Below are positions 1 through 10,800 of a DNA stretch of 64,000 nt, piece after piece. The translations under genes and the position numbers were made by a program. The stretch is taken from NCBI GenBank assembly GCA_023079485.1, contig CM041083.1, positions 65,405,196 to 65,469,195 on the forward strand, written 5' to 3'. Numbering within the stretch: the first letter of the stretch is position 1; each line of letters starts with the position of its first letter. Below the pieces are notes generated by a model. That model was given only the letters and a program-made list of their open reading frames with translations. It did not search any database and was not told the DNA's origin. This stretch comes from Archilochus colubris (taxonomy: Eukaryota > Chordata > Aves > Apodiformes > Trochilidae).

Positions 1-415
1 CAAAATAAAACAAAACAAAATAAAACAAAACAAAATAAAATAAAAAGTAAAATAAAAAGTGAAATAAAAAAATAAAATAAAACAAAATAAAACAAAATAA
101 AAATAAATAAAATAAAAAATAAAGTAAAACAAAACAAAAGAAAAACAAAATAAAAAATAAAATTGAAAAATAAAACAAAACAAATATAAAATAAAATAAT
201 AAAATAAAACAAAACGAAATAAAACAAAAAAAAACCAAAATAAAACAAAATAAAATAAAACAAAATAAAATAAAAAGTAAAATAAAAAGTGAAATAAAAA
301 AAATAAAATAAAACAAAATAAATAAAAATAAATAAAATAAAAAATAAAGTAAAACAAAATAAAACAAAAGAAAAACAAAATAAAAAATAAAACCAAACCA
401 ACCCAAACCACCCCC
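1..415. repeat. A-rich (TAAAA/CAAAA)n simple repeat
   Basis: The plus strand is almost entirely A with scattered T, C and G, in units such as TAAAA, CAAAA and AGTAAAATAAAA. A roughly 120 bp block recurs, since the segment near 40-150 reappears near 270-380. The array runs off the left edge. No gene is visible here. It resembles the larger array at 9520-11260 and is on the same strand. Confidence 0.9.
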
Positions 416-639
416 GAGTTGGCACAGGGGGGGGGACGGGGAGGAGGAATTCACAAGGATCTGATTAAGAAACAATCAAACTTAATTAAAAAAATGACGT
501 GGGGGGGGGGGGGGGGTCGATTATCGCGGCTGTGTCACGAGGGCCGGCGCTATGTCGCGATAGCGGCGCGAGAGGGACGGCCCGAGGGGGAGGGGAGGCT
601 GGGAATGGGAGGGGTTTGGTGTGAGAAGTGTCAGAGCTG

Positions 640-960
640 GGTAAAAGCGGTGTGAAACTGGTGTGAAACTGGTGTGAAACTGGTGTGAAACTGGTGTGAA
701 GCTGTGGGAAGGGTGGGAAGGGTGGGAAGGGTGGGAAGGGTGGGAAGGGTGGGAAAGTGCTAAGGAACCCACGGGAAGGGTGGAAAATGAGGGGAAAGTC
801 GTGGGAAGTGTGTGAAAGCAGCAGGAATCCATGGAAAAGCCATGATAAAACTGAAATAAAAGCTCTAGGACCTGTGTAAACCCAGAGTAAACCCAGAGTA
901 AACCCAGAGTAAACCTCTTCCAACCCCTGTAAAACCAGAGAGAGCTCTGAAGCACCACGT
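640..960. repeat. Short tandem repeats of 10-11 bp (TGTGAAACTGG, GGGAAGGGTG, GTAAACCCAGA)
   Basis: Three neighbouring short arrays are readable: TGTGAAACTGG (about 650-700), GGGAAGGGTG (about 705-750) and GTAAACCCAGA (about 875-915). Their unit lengths match the larger minisatellite that follows, and degenerate GTGTAAAAC-like units continue to about 2235. The stretch 415-640 before them is GC-rich with a G homopolymer near 500 and shows no gene. Confidence 0.8.
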
Positions 961-1152
961 GGACTCTGTTAAAATGCAAAAAGCCAGGGTAAAACTCCTG
1001 GAAACGATAAAAACATGGAAAAAAACCACTTTAAAACAAGGTGGTGCTTGTAAACTGAGTGTGTAACTGTGCAAAGCAGTGTGAAACCAGTGCAAAGCCA
1101 GTGTAAAAGCATGAAAACCCATTCCAAAAGCTTCTAAACCTTGTGTAAGCTG

Positions 1153-2135
1153 GAAATCCATGGAAAAGCCATGGAAAGCCATGGAAAAACCATGGAAATC
1201 CATGGAAATACATGGAAAAACATGGAAAACCATGGAAAACCATGGAAAACCATGGAAAACCATGGAAATCCATGGAAAAAACATGGAAAAACCATGGAAA
1301 AAACATGGAAAAACCATGGAAATCCATGGAAATCCATGGAAAAGCCATGGAAATCCATGGAAAAGCCATGGAAATCCATGGAAATACATGGAAAAACATG
1401 GAAAACCATGGAAAACCATGGAAAACCATGGAAATCCATGGAAAAGCCATGGAAAGCCATGGAAATACATGGAAAAGCCATGGAAATCCATGGAAAAGCC
1501 ATGGAAAGCCATGGAAAAACCATGGAAAAGCCATGGAAATCCATGGAAAAGCCATGGAAATCCATGGAAATCCATGGAAAAGCCATGGAAAGCCATGGAA
1601 AAACCATGGAAAAGCCATGGAAATCCATGGAAAAACCATGGAAAAGCCATGGAAATCCATGGAAAAGCCATGGAAAGCCATGGAAAAACCATGGAAAAGC
1701 CATGGAAATCCATGGAAATCCATGGAAATCCATGGAAAAGCCATGGAAAGCCATGGAAATACATGGAAAAGCCATGGAAATCCATGGAAATCCATGGAAA
1801 AGCCATGGAAATCCATGGAAAAGCCATGGAAATACATGGAAAAACATGGAAAACCATGGAAATACATGGAAAAACATGGAAAACCATGGAAAACCATGGA
1901 AAACCATGGAAAACCATGGAAAACCATGGAAAAACCATGGAAATCCATGGAAATCCATGGAAAAACCATGGAAAAGCCATGGAAATCCATGGAAAAACCA
2001 TGGAAATCCATGGAAATCCATGGAAAAACCATGGAAAAGCCATGAAAAACCATGGAAAAACCATGGAAAAACCATGGAAATCCATGGAAAAACCATGGAA
2101 AAACCATGGAAAAGCCATGGAAATCCATGGAAAAG
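1153..2135. repeat. CCATGGAAA(A/T) minisatellite, 10-11 bp unit
   Basis: About 95 head-to-tail copies of CCATGGAAAT, CCATGGAAAAG, CCATGGAAAAAC or ACATGGAAAA. The unit contains the palindrome CCATGG. No unit variant contains a stop codon on either strand and unit lengths are not multiples of three. All six reading frames are therefore open for about 1 kb, giving artefactual ORFs of 277-458 codons. I do not regard any of these as genes. Confidence 0.95.
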
Positions 2136-2239
2136 CAGAGTCCCCAGTTCTGTGACTCTTTTCACACCCCCTCAGTGTAAAACTGTGTAAACCACGTGTG
2201 AAAAACCGTGTAAAACCAACACAAACTGTGAAACCCCCC

Positions 2240-3900
2240 AAGGTAACCCCAGTCTGCAGCCACCCCCAACCCTCCCCATCCCAGCTGCAGCCAAAGATGT
2301 CCCAGATGGGGAGGGGTCAGGCTTTAAAAACAGGAGAAAAATCCCCACTTTTTGCCCCATTCTCCCCTCACCCCCGAGCAGAGCCCACCCTGAGGGTCCT
2401 GGGGTCCCCCTTGGGGGAGTTTAAGGTGGGGGTGTTGTCCCCTTCTTGTCACCTGGGTCTCTTCCTGCCCCCAGTGCTGCCACCAAGAGTGTCCCAGAAG
2501 CTCCAGGGAGTTTCTCCTCGCTGCCCCAGGCTGGGTTCTCCACCTATAATTAAATTAAACTCAAATTAAGACATTTTTTTTAAGAGCAAAACCTCCAGGG
2601 TGAGCCAGCAGTGGGGGTTCTGGAATATTGTCCTTCTCTCCCCCTCCCCATGTGCTTTCCTTGGCTTAATTTCTCCTCACAAGCAGCAGAAGAAAGAAGA
2701 TAAATAAATAATCTGAGGGGGCCTGGGCAGAGCCCCAGGAATCTCCATCTTTAAAAAAAAAACAAAACAAAAAACTGGGAAACAGAGGAGGAAAAGAAGG
2801 ATTTCTTTCCCCCCCCCCTAGGTTAAACTCCATCCCTGCACTCCCTGCCAGGGCTGGTGTTGATGTTCCTGGGATGAGGAGGGCTCTGGGTGGGGTCACT
2901 GCCCCTCCAGACCTCACTACTTGGGTTTTTTTTGCAACTTCATGAAGGAAGAATTAAAAATAAATCTGTTGGGGAAAGACCAAGGTGGCCCCAGGGAGAA
3001 GTGATGACACTGGGGGCTCAACCCCCCCCCCCCCCCAATTCCCTGGTTCTGCCTCACTGGGGCTGTTCCTGGTGTTGGTTTCCAAGAGATTTGTGCAGAG
3101 CTAGGACAGAAAAGGGCTGTGACAACCCCTGTGACACCTTTTGGGGCTCAGGTTCCCTCTGTGTGTCCTGGTTCCTGGCACAGCAGGCAGGGAACCTGGG
3201 GAATTCCCCGGGAAAGGGGCTGCTGGTGGAAGAGGGAACCTGCATTCCCAGGAAAAGGGTTTTCTCTGCTGCCACAGGGAAACCCAGACCCAGACAAGAC
3301 CTTCTGCAGCTGCAGGAACAACTTCTTTCTCCTCCTCCTCCTCCTCCTCAGCGTTCTTGTGCCCACGTTGCTCCTCCAGGTCCTGGCTGTGTCAAAAAGA
3401 CAGTAAATAAATGTACCTGTGAGTAGCACAGCTCCTGGCAGCACCTTCCCCCCCTCCCTTCTCCCTCCCCGATGCCTCGGTGCCGAGTTTTCCTCCTCCT
3501 CAATGCCTCGAAGGGGGACACAGGACACAGGAGTTGGGTTTCAGAGGGTTCCAGCCCCCCAAGGGCTGGCAGAGCAGCCCCTGCTCCTCCTTTCTCTCCA
3601 TTCCTCTTTAATTACTTGTGTTGGGCACATTCCTTCCCCGGGCTCTGCACTGGGGATCCCCATTCCCAGCCCATCCCTCAGCTCCTGGAGGCCACAGCAG
3701 GAAAAGCTCCAACTCAGCAGAGAGCTGGAGGCATCAACCCCCCCTGCCAGAAAACCACAAAAAAAAACACCCCAAACCCCAAACCCCGCACAGCCCACGG
3801 CTCCCCTCAACACCGGCACAACCTTTCCTGGAGGCCTCTGAATGAGCGCGGGGGAAGCGGGGCAGGGAGGTCCCCGAGCCTCTCGCTGTCCCCCCGAGGT
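2240..3900. other. Intergenic DNA, no gene recognised
   Basis: Mixed-composition DNA upstream of the PRCC promoter with small A, G and C homopolymers. A plus-strand AATAAA at 3406-3411 could be the poly(A) signal of a gene to the left, but no coding exon was recognised. The human left neighbours of PRCC (MRPL24, HDGF and METTL25B) were looked for by their protein motifs and not seen. Confidence 0.5.
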
Positions 3901-4848
3901 GACACAGCAGCGCGGGGACCCCGCGGGCACGCCGGGAGCTGTAGTTCCCCCGTTCCCCCGCTCCGTTTGGCGATGAACTGAGCGGCCTGGCGAGCAGGGC
4001 GGGGAAAAGGCCCGGGAGGGCTGCGGGGAGCGCTGGAAGCTGTAGTCCCGAGAGCCGACCCGGGACGGGCAGAGTGACCCCGGGCCGGGAGCGGAGCGCT
4101 GAGAAGGCCCCGCGAAGCCTGGGGAAAGGCCTCGTGTCCCCTCCTGCCTCTCCCCCGCGGGGCAGGGCTCGCACCGGGCCCCTCCCGCCGCCCCGAGCCC
4201 TTCCCTCCGCGGCCTTCAGCCGGGCAGGCCCGGGCCCCTCGCGGCCTGCAGCCGCACTTTACCTCCAGGCCTCGCTAGGCCGCACTAGGCCTGAGCCGGC
4301 TGGACCTGACTGGGCCAGGGGCAGCTTCGCCTCCGCAGCCTCCTCACCGCTTCCCCTCGCCCCACCGCAGCTCCCCGCGGCCTCCCCGCTCCCCCAGGCC
4401 GCGCCCCCCGGGCTGGCGGGGCAGGCCGGGAGCGGTGGTCCCGGCTGGCGGGAGCGCTGACTACAACTCCCATGGTGCCGTGCGGCGGAGCGCGCCCCGA
4501 GGTGGGCGGGAGGGAGCCGCGAGGGGCATGCTGGGAGTTGTAGTCCAGCGGCGCGGAAGAACGGGGAAGGCGGGGGGGGGGGGGGTGTGCAGCTCCCGGC
4601 AGCCATTATCAGGGAGCGCGGCGCGGCGGGCGCGGAGCGGGGTGTGGGGCCTTCTCGCCGCCTCCTCAATCCCGCGGCGCGGGGCTGGGGCCGCCATGGC
4701 GCCTTAGCTTGGCCCCCCCCCCCCCTTCCCTTCCCTCCCCCCTCCGGGCGCTGCAGGCGCGGCGGCGGCGCGGCCTAGGCGGGAGGGCGGATCCTCGGCC
4801 TCGCGTAGTGGCTCCTGCCCGCGGAGGGCCGCCCTCCGGTGGGGGGTC
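3900..4848 (+). promoter_or_regulatory. PRCC: CpG-island promoter and 5' leader of PRCC with four ZNF143/THAP11-like motifs
   Basis: A very GC- and CpG-rich block leads directly into the PRCC start codon. Four copies of a motif with core ACTACA-CTCCC or its complement are present at 3930-3949, 4031-4050, 4460-4479 and 4526-4546. The last one reads GCATGCTGGGAGTTGTAGTCC's complement and is an essentially perfect ZNF143/THAP11 element, the class that activates many housekeeping CpG-island promoters. A Kozak-context ATG at 4696 opens a three-codon upstream ORF. I cannot place the transcription start. Confidence 0.7.
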
Positions 4849-7800
4849 ATGTCCCTGGTGGCCTACGCCAGCAGCGAAGAGGAGAGCGATGCGGAAGAGG
4901 CCGCGGGCGAGGAGGAAGCCGCCGCTCCGCTTCCCGACTCCGAGCAGCAGCAGCAGCAGCAGCCCCAGGCCCGGGGACTTTTCGCCGCTTTGCCTCCCCC
5001 CAAAGCCCCGGCCCTGTCCCCGCAGCCCTCGGGCAGCTCCTTCCTCCTGCTGCCGCCGCCCCCCCCTTTCCTCATGGGTCCCCCCGCTGCCATCGGGGCC
5101 TCCAGCGGGGAGCAGCAGCCCCGGCCCTCGGGGTTCCTCCTGCCTCCCCCGAGCAGCGCTGCCCCTGCCCCCATCCCGCCCCGTTCGGCCTCGGCCTCCG
5201 CTGCTCTGCCCGGGGCCGGGGTGGATTTGAGGCTTCCCAAACCCAAGAAGAGGACGGAACCCGTGCGGATCGCGGCTCCCGAGCTGCCCGAGGGAGATGT
5301 GAGTATGGAACGAAACCAAAGCCTCAGATCGGTACCGGGGGGAGGGGGGGTTTGCTCCAGCCCAAGCCAGGTGGAGCCTTCCTGGGGGAGATGCAGGGAT
5401 TCCTCCCGGGGATTTGGGTGCTCAACCTCCCTTCCCTTCCTCTCTCCCAGCAGAAGGCACCAAACCCTCCCTGGGGAGATGTGTCCTGCTCGCCAGGCCT
5501 AATCCTAAAGCGATTTACAGAATTAAACTGATAAAGAAACCTTGTTTATAATTGTCACACAGCACAGCCCCGGGGGGCTGCAGCCCTGGGGGTGCCTGGA
5601 GTTAAGGAGAGGAGGATTTGGAGCCTTTGCAGGGGGTGTCACCCCCAAAAGCTTCTTCTTTGCTCTGCAGTTCATTGATAGATTTATCGATTTATTGCTT
5701 ATTTATCTGAAGACCAAAGTTGTCCTCCAGACCTTTGGGTAATCACAGTGATTCTTCAGCTGCTTCTTCGTGTCCGTGGTGCCCTGGATCCAGACAAGAG
5801 CAGGGAAAGGCAGTTCCTTGCCCCCCATATTTTTTTTTCCCTGGATGCTCCCTTTCTGTCAATTCTCCCCCCCCTGCTCCACCAGAGCTGCAGGAAGAGG
5901 AGACCCCCCAAGTTTGGGGTCATTCCCATGGGGACAGGGAGCTGCAGGAAGGGGCTTGAGGGGGCAAACCCCATGGGGGGGTTCCAGCTGGAGCTGGAAC
6001 GGAGCAGCTGAGCCTGGAGGAGCTCAGGCTGGGACACAGGGAGAGCTTCCCAGCCTCCTGTGGGATATCCCCTGCCCTGCTTCCCGTTGGGGTTTTGCTC
6101 CCTCACCTCCTGGGGCTCCTTGGGAACGGGAATTTCCTCAATAAAACAAATCTCAGCCCTGGAACTTGGGGGGCTCTTTGCAGCTCCCACAGGTTTGTCC
6201 CTCCCTCAGCTTTCCAGGAGGGGGAATAAAGTTCCAGCATCCCTGCAGGGAATGAATGGAAAAGGGAGCAAAAGGACCTTAAAACCCCTTCAGGATTCCT
6301 TTGGAATTCCTTCAGGATCCCCGGGAGCTCTTTGGGCTCTGCTCATTCCCTTCCCCTTGCTGGCTGCAGCTCTGGGGGTGCTGCTGGGGGGGTTCTTCCC
6401 CCTTTTTCCCCCCTTCCCAGAGCCAGTTCCAGGGGTTTCTGGCAGCTCTGGGTGTTCTTTGTCTCCCTCCTGTTCTATAATTCAGACCCTGAGCTGGCAG
6501 CAGACTCTGTGAAGTGCTCTAAAACCATCAAGATGTTGTTAAGGGATTTTTTTTTTCCTTTCTGTTGGGATTTCCAAGGGCTCTTTGGCAGCTCCTGGGG
6601 TCAGCGATTCCCTGCTGATCTCTCCAGGTTTCTCCAGGCTCACTTTGGGTTCATTCCTGCTGCCTCTGGGTTGATGTAACCTGGTTTTGTTATCATAGAA
6701 TCATAGAATTGGCTGGGTTGGAAGGGACCTCAGAGATCATCGAGTCCAAACCTTGAACCACTGTTGCGGTTGCTAGACCATGGCACTCAGTGCCACATCC
6801 AGGCTCTTTGGAAAGATCTCCAGACACGGAGAATCCACTCCTTCCCTGGGCAGCCCATTCCAATGCCTGATCACCCTCTCCAGAAAGAAATTCTTTCTCA
6901 TCTCCAACCTAAACCTCCCCTGGCACAACTTGAGACCCTGCCCTCTTGTCTTGCTGAGAGTTGCCTGGGAAAAGAGCCCAACCCCCCCCTGGCTCCAACC
7001 TCCTTTCAGGGAGTTGGAGAGAGTGATGAGGTCTCCCCTGAGCCTCCTCTTCTCCAGCCTCAACACCCCAGCTCCCTCAGCCCTTCCTCACAGGAATTCT
7101 GCTGGATCCCTTCACAGCCTCCTTGCTCTTCTCTGGACCTGCTCCAGCACCTCAATCTCCTTCCTGAGCTGAGGGGCCCAGAACTGGACACAGGACTCAA
7201 GCTGTGGCCTCACCAGGGCTGAGCACAGGGGCAGAATCCCTTCCCTGGACCTGCTGGCCACGCTGTTCCTGAGCCAGCCCAGGATGCCATTGGCCTTCTT
7301 GGCCACCTGGGCACACTGCTGGCTCCTCTTCAGCTTCCTGGCAATCCAGACTCCCAGGTCCCTTTCTGCCACTTTGTGCCCAGCCTGGAGCTCCCCATGG
7401 GGTTGTTGTGTTGAACCTCATCCCGCTGGGATCATCCCAACTCTCCAGTCTGTCCAGGTCCCTCTGCAGAGCCCTCCTGCCTTCCAGCTGATCCACACTC
7501 CCCCCAGCTTGGTGTCATCTGAGATTTTATTAATTCTGGACTCAATCCCCTCATCTAAATCATCACTAAAGACATTGAACAGCACTGGGCCCAACACTGA
7601 TCCCTGGGGGACACCACAGCCGCCATTTTGATGCAGCCCCGTTCAGCACCACTCTCTGGGCCCGTTCCAGCAGTTCCTGACCCAGCACAGGGTGCTCCTG
7701 GCTGATCCACAGCTTTTTAAGGAGAATCCTGTGGGAGAAGGTGTCAAAGGCCTTGCCTTTTCTGCTGGGCAGTTTTTGGGGTTGTTGTCACCAAAAGTGC

Positions 7801-10800
7801 AGGACCCGGCACTTGGAATGTTGAACCTCATCCCCTTGGGATCATCCCAACTCTCCAGTCTCTCCAGGTCCCTCTGCAGAGCCCTCCTGCCTTCCAGCTG
7901 ATCCACAGATTTCCTCATGATGGACTCAATCCCCTCATCTAAATCATCACTAAAGACATTGAACAGCACTGGGCCCAACACTGATCCCTGGGGGACACCA
8001 CTGGTGACCAGCTGCCATTTTGATGCAGCCCCGTTCAGCACCACTCTCTGGGCTCTGGGCACAGAGTGCTCCTGGCTGATCCATGGCCTGACAGCTTTTC
8101 CAGGAGGATCCTGTGGGTTAAAGTGTCAAAGGCCTTGCCTTTTCTGCTGAGCACCTTTTGGGGTTGTTGTGGCCAAAAGTGCAGGACCCGGCACTTGGAA
8201 TGTTGAACCTCATCCCCTTGGGATCAGCCCAACTCTCCAGTCTGTCCAGGTCCCTCTGCAGAGCCCTCCTGCCTTCCAGCTGATCCACACTCCCCCCAGC
8301 TTGGTGTCATCTGGGAATTTGCTGATGATGGACTCAATCCCCTCATCTAAATCATCACTAAAGACATTGAACAGCACTGGGCCCAACACTGATCCCTGGG
8401 GGACACCACAGCCGCCATTTTGATGCAGCCCCGTTCAGCACCACTCTCTGGGCCCGTTCCAGCAGTTCCTGACCCAGCACAGGGTGCTCCTGGCTGATCC
8501 ACAGCTTTTTCAGGAGAATCCTGTGGGAAATGGTGTCAAAGGCCTTGCCTTTTCTGCTGGGCAGTTTTGGGGTTGTTGTCACCAAAAGTGCAGGACCCGG
8601 CACTTGGAATGTTGAACCTCATCCCCTTGGGATCATCCCAACTCTCCAGTCTCTCCAGGTCCCTCTGCAGAGCCCTCCTGCCTTCCAGCTGATCCACAGA
8701 TTTCCTCATGATGGACTCAATCCCCTCATCTAAATCATCACTAAAGACATTGAACAGCACTGGGCCCAACACTGATCCCTGGGGGACACCACAGCCGCCA
8801 TTTTGATGCAGCCCCGTTCAGCACCACTCTCTGGGCTCTGGGCACAGAGTGCTCCTGGCTGATCCATGGCCTGACAGCTTTTCCAGGAGGATCCTGTGGG
8901 TTAAAGTGTCAAAGGCCTTGCCTTTTCTGCTGGGCAGTTTTTGGGGTTGTTGTGGCCAAAGTGCAGGACCCGGCACTTGGAATCTTGAACCTCATCCCCT
9001 TGGGATCATCCCAACTCTCCAGTCTGTCCAGGTCCCTCTGCAGAGCCCTCCTGCCTTCCAGCTGATCCACACTCCCCCAGCTCGGTGTCACCTGGCAATG
9101 ACGATGTTGTTGCTCTTTACCACCTTCCCCTGTTCTCTGCTTTGCTTCAGCTTCGTTTTTCTGGGATTTTTTCTTAAAAACCAAACCAAAAAGGTTACAG
9201 TTGGCTCTGCTTTGTGGCGGGACCTAAATCTTCACAACCTCAGGTTCTGCTTTGAGGAAAAAAATCCCCCTTGAAACCTGGGAATTTGGGGTGAATGAGC
9301 CCTGGTTTTATTTTTTTCTGGATGAAGGAGCTGGGGTTGGGACTTGGTGGCCAAACTTTCATCTTTTCCAGCAGAATTCAGGGGATTTTCTGCCCAGCCT
9401 GAAGCAGACACGGTGCTGATTGCAGCAGGGGCTCCCCCGGCCCCACTCCCACCAGAGTTTGTTCCTCTCTCATCCCACTGCCCAGGGTGTGTCCTGACAG
9501 CAGGAAGGTTGTGAAAAAAAGAATTAAAATAAAATAAAATAAAATTAAATGAAAATAAAATAAACATGAAACAAAAAATAAAATTAAAATAAAATAAAAA
9601 TTAAAAATAAAATCTAAAATAAAAATAAAATTAAAAAATAAAATAAAAATAAAATTAAAAATAAAATTAAAAATAAAATTAAAAATAAAATAAAAATAAA
9701 ATAAAAATAAAATAAAAATAAAATAAAAATAAAATAAAAATAAAATAAAAATAAAATAAAAATAATAAAATAAAAATAATAAAATAAAAATAAAATAAAA
9801 ATAAAATAAAAATAAAATTAAAAAATAAAATTAAAAAATGAAATAAAAATAAAATAAAAATAAAATAAAAATAAAATAAAATAAAATAAAAATATAAAAT
9901 TAAAAAATAAAATAAAAATAAAATAAAAAATAAAATAAAAATAAAATAAAAATAAAATAAAAATAAAATAAAAATAAAATAAAAATAAAATAAAAATAAA
10001 ATAAAAATAAAAAATAAAAATAAAATAAAAATAAAATAAAAATAAAATAAAAATAAAATAAAAATATAAAATTAAAAAATAAAATAAAAATAAAATTAAA
10101 AATAAAATTAAAAATAAAATAAAAATAAAATAAAAATAAAATAAAAATAAAATTAAAAAATAAAATTAAAAAATAAAATTAAAATAAAATAAAAATAAAA
10201 TAAAAATAAAATAAAAATATAAAATTAAAAAATAAAATAAAAATAAAATAAAAATAAAATAAAAAAATAAAATAAAAATAAAATAAAAATAAAATAAAAT
10301 CTAAATAAAATAAAAATAAAATTAAATTAACATAAAAACATGAAACAAAAATAAATTGAAAATAAAATTTAAAATAAAATAAAAACAAAATCTGAAAGAA
10401 AAATAAAATTTAAAAAATAAAAATAAAAGAAAAATAAAATTTAAATAAAAAATCTAAATAAAATTAAAATAAAATTAACATCAAATAAACATAAAACAAA
10501 AAATAAAATAAGAAATTAAAAGTAAAATAAAAAATTCAAAATAAAATCTAAAATAAAAATAAAATTGAAAAACTAAAAAAAATAAAATTTAAATTAAAAA
10601 ATCTAAATAAAATAATGAAATAAACATAAAAAATAAAATAAAAATTAAAAATAAAAGTTAAAAATAAAATAAAAATTAAAAATAAAATAAATTCAAAATA
10701 AAATCTAAAATAAAAATAAAATTGAAAAAAAGAAAAAAGAAAAATAAAATTTAAATAAAAAATCTAAATAAAATAAAAATAAAATAAAATAAAATTAACA

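Noticed and set aside
865..2241. Open frames of 277-458 codons on both strands over the CATGGAAA repeat
   Set aside because: Every frame is open because the repeat unit lacks stop codons. The product would be a pure repeat with no family resemblance, and there is no splice or promoter support.
7643..8772. Minus-strand frames with reverse-transcriptase-like sequence as an active gene
   Set aside because: They belong to a broken, internally amplified CR1 with no intact ORF, so they are annotated as a mobile element.
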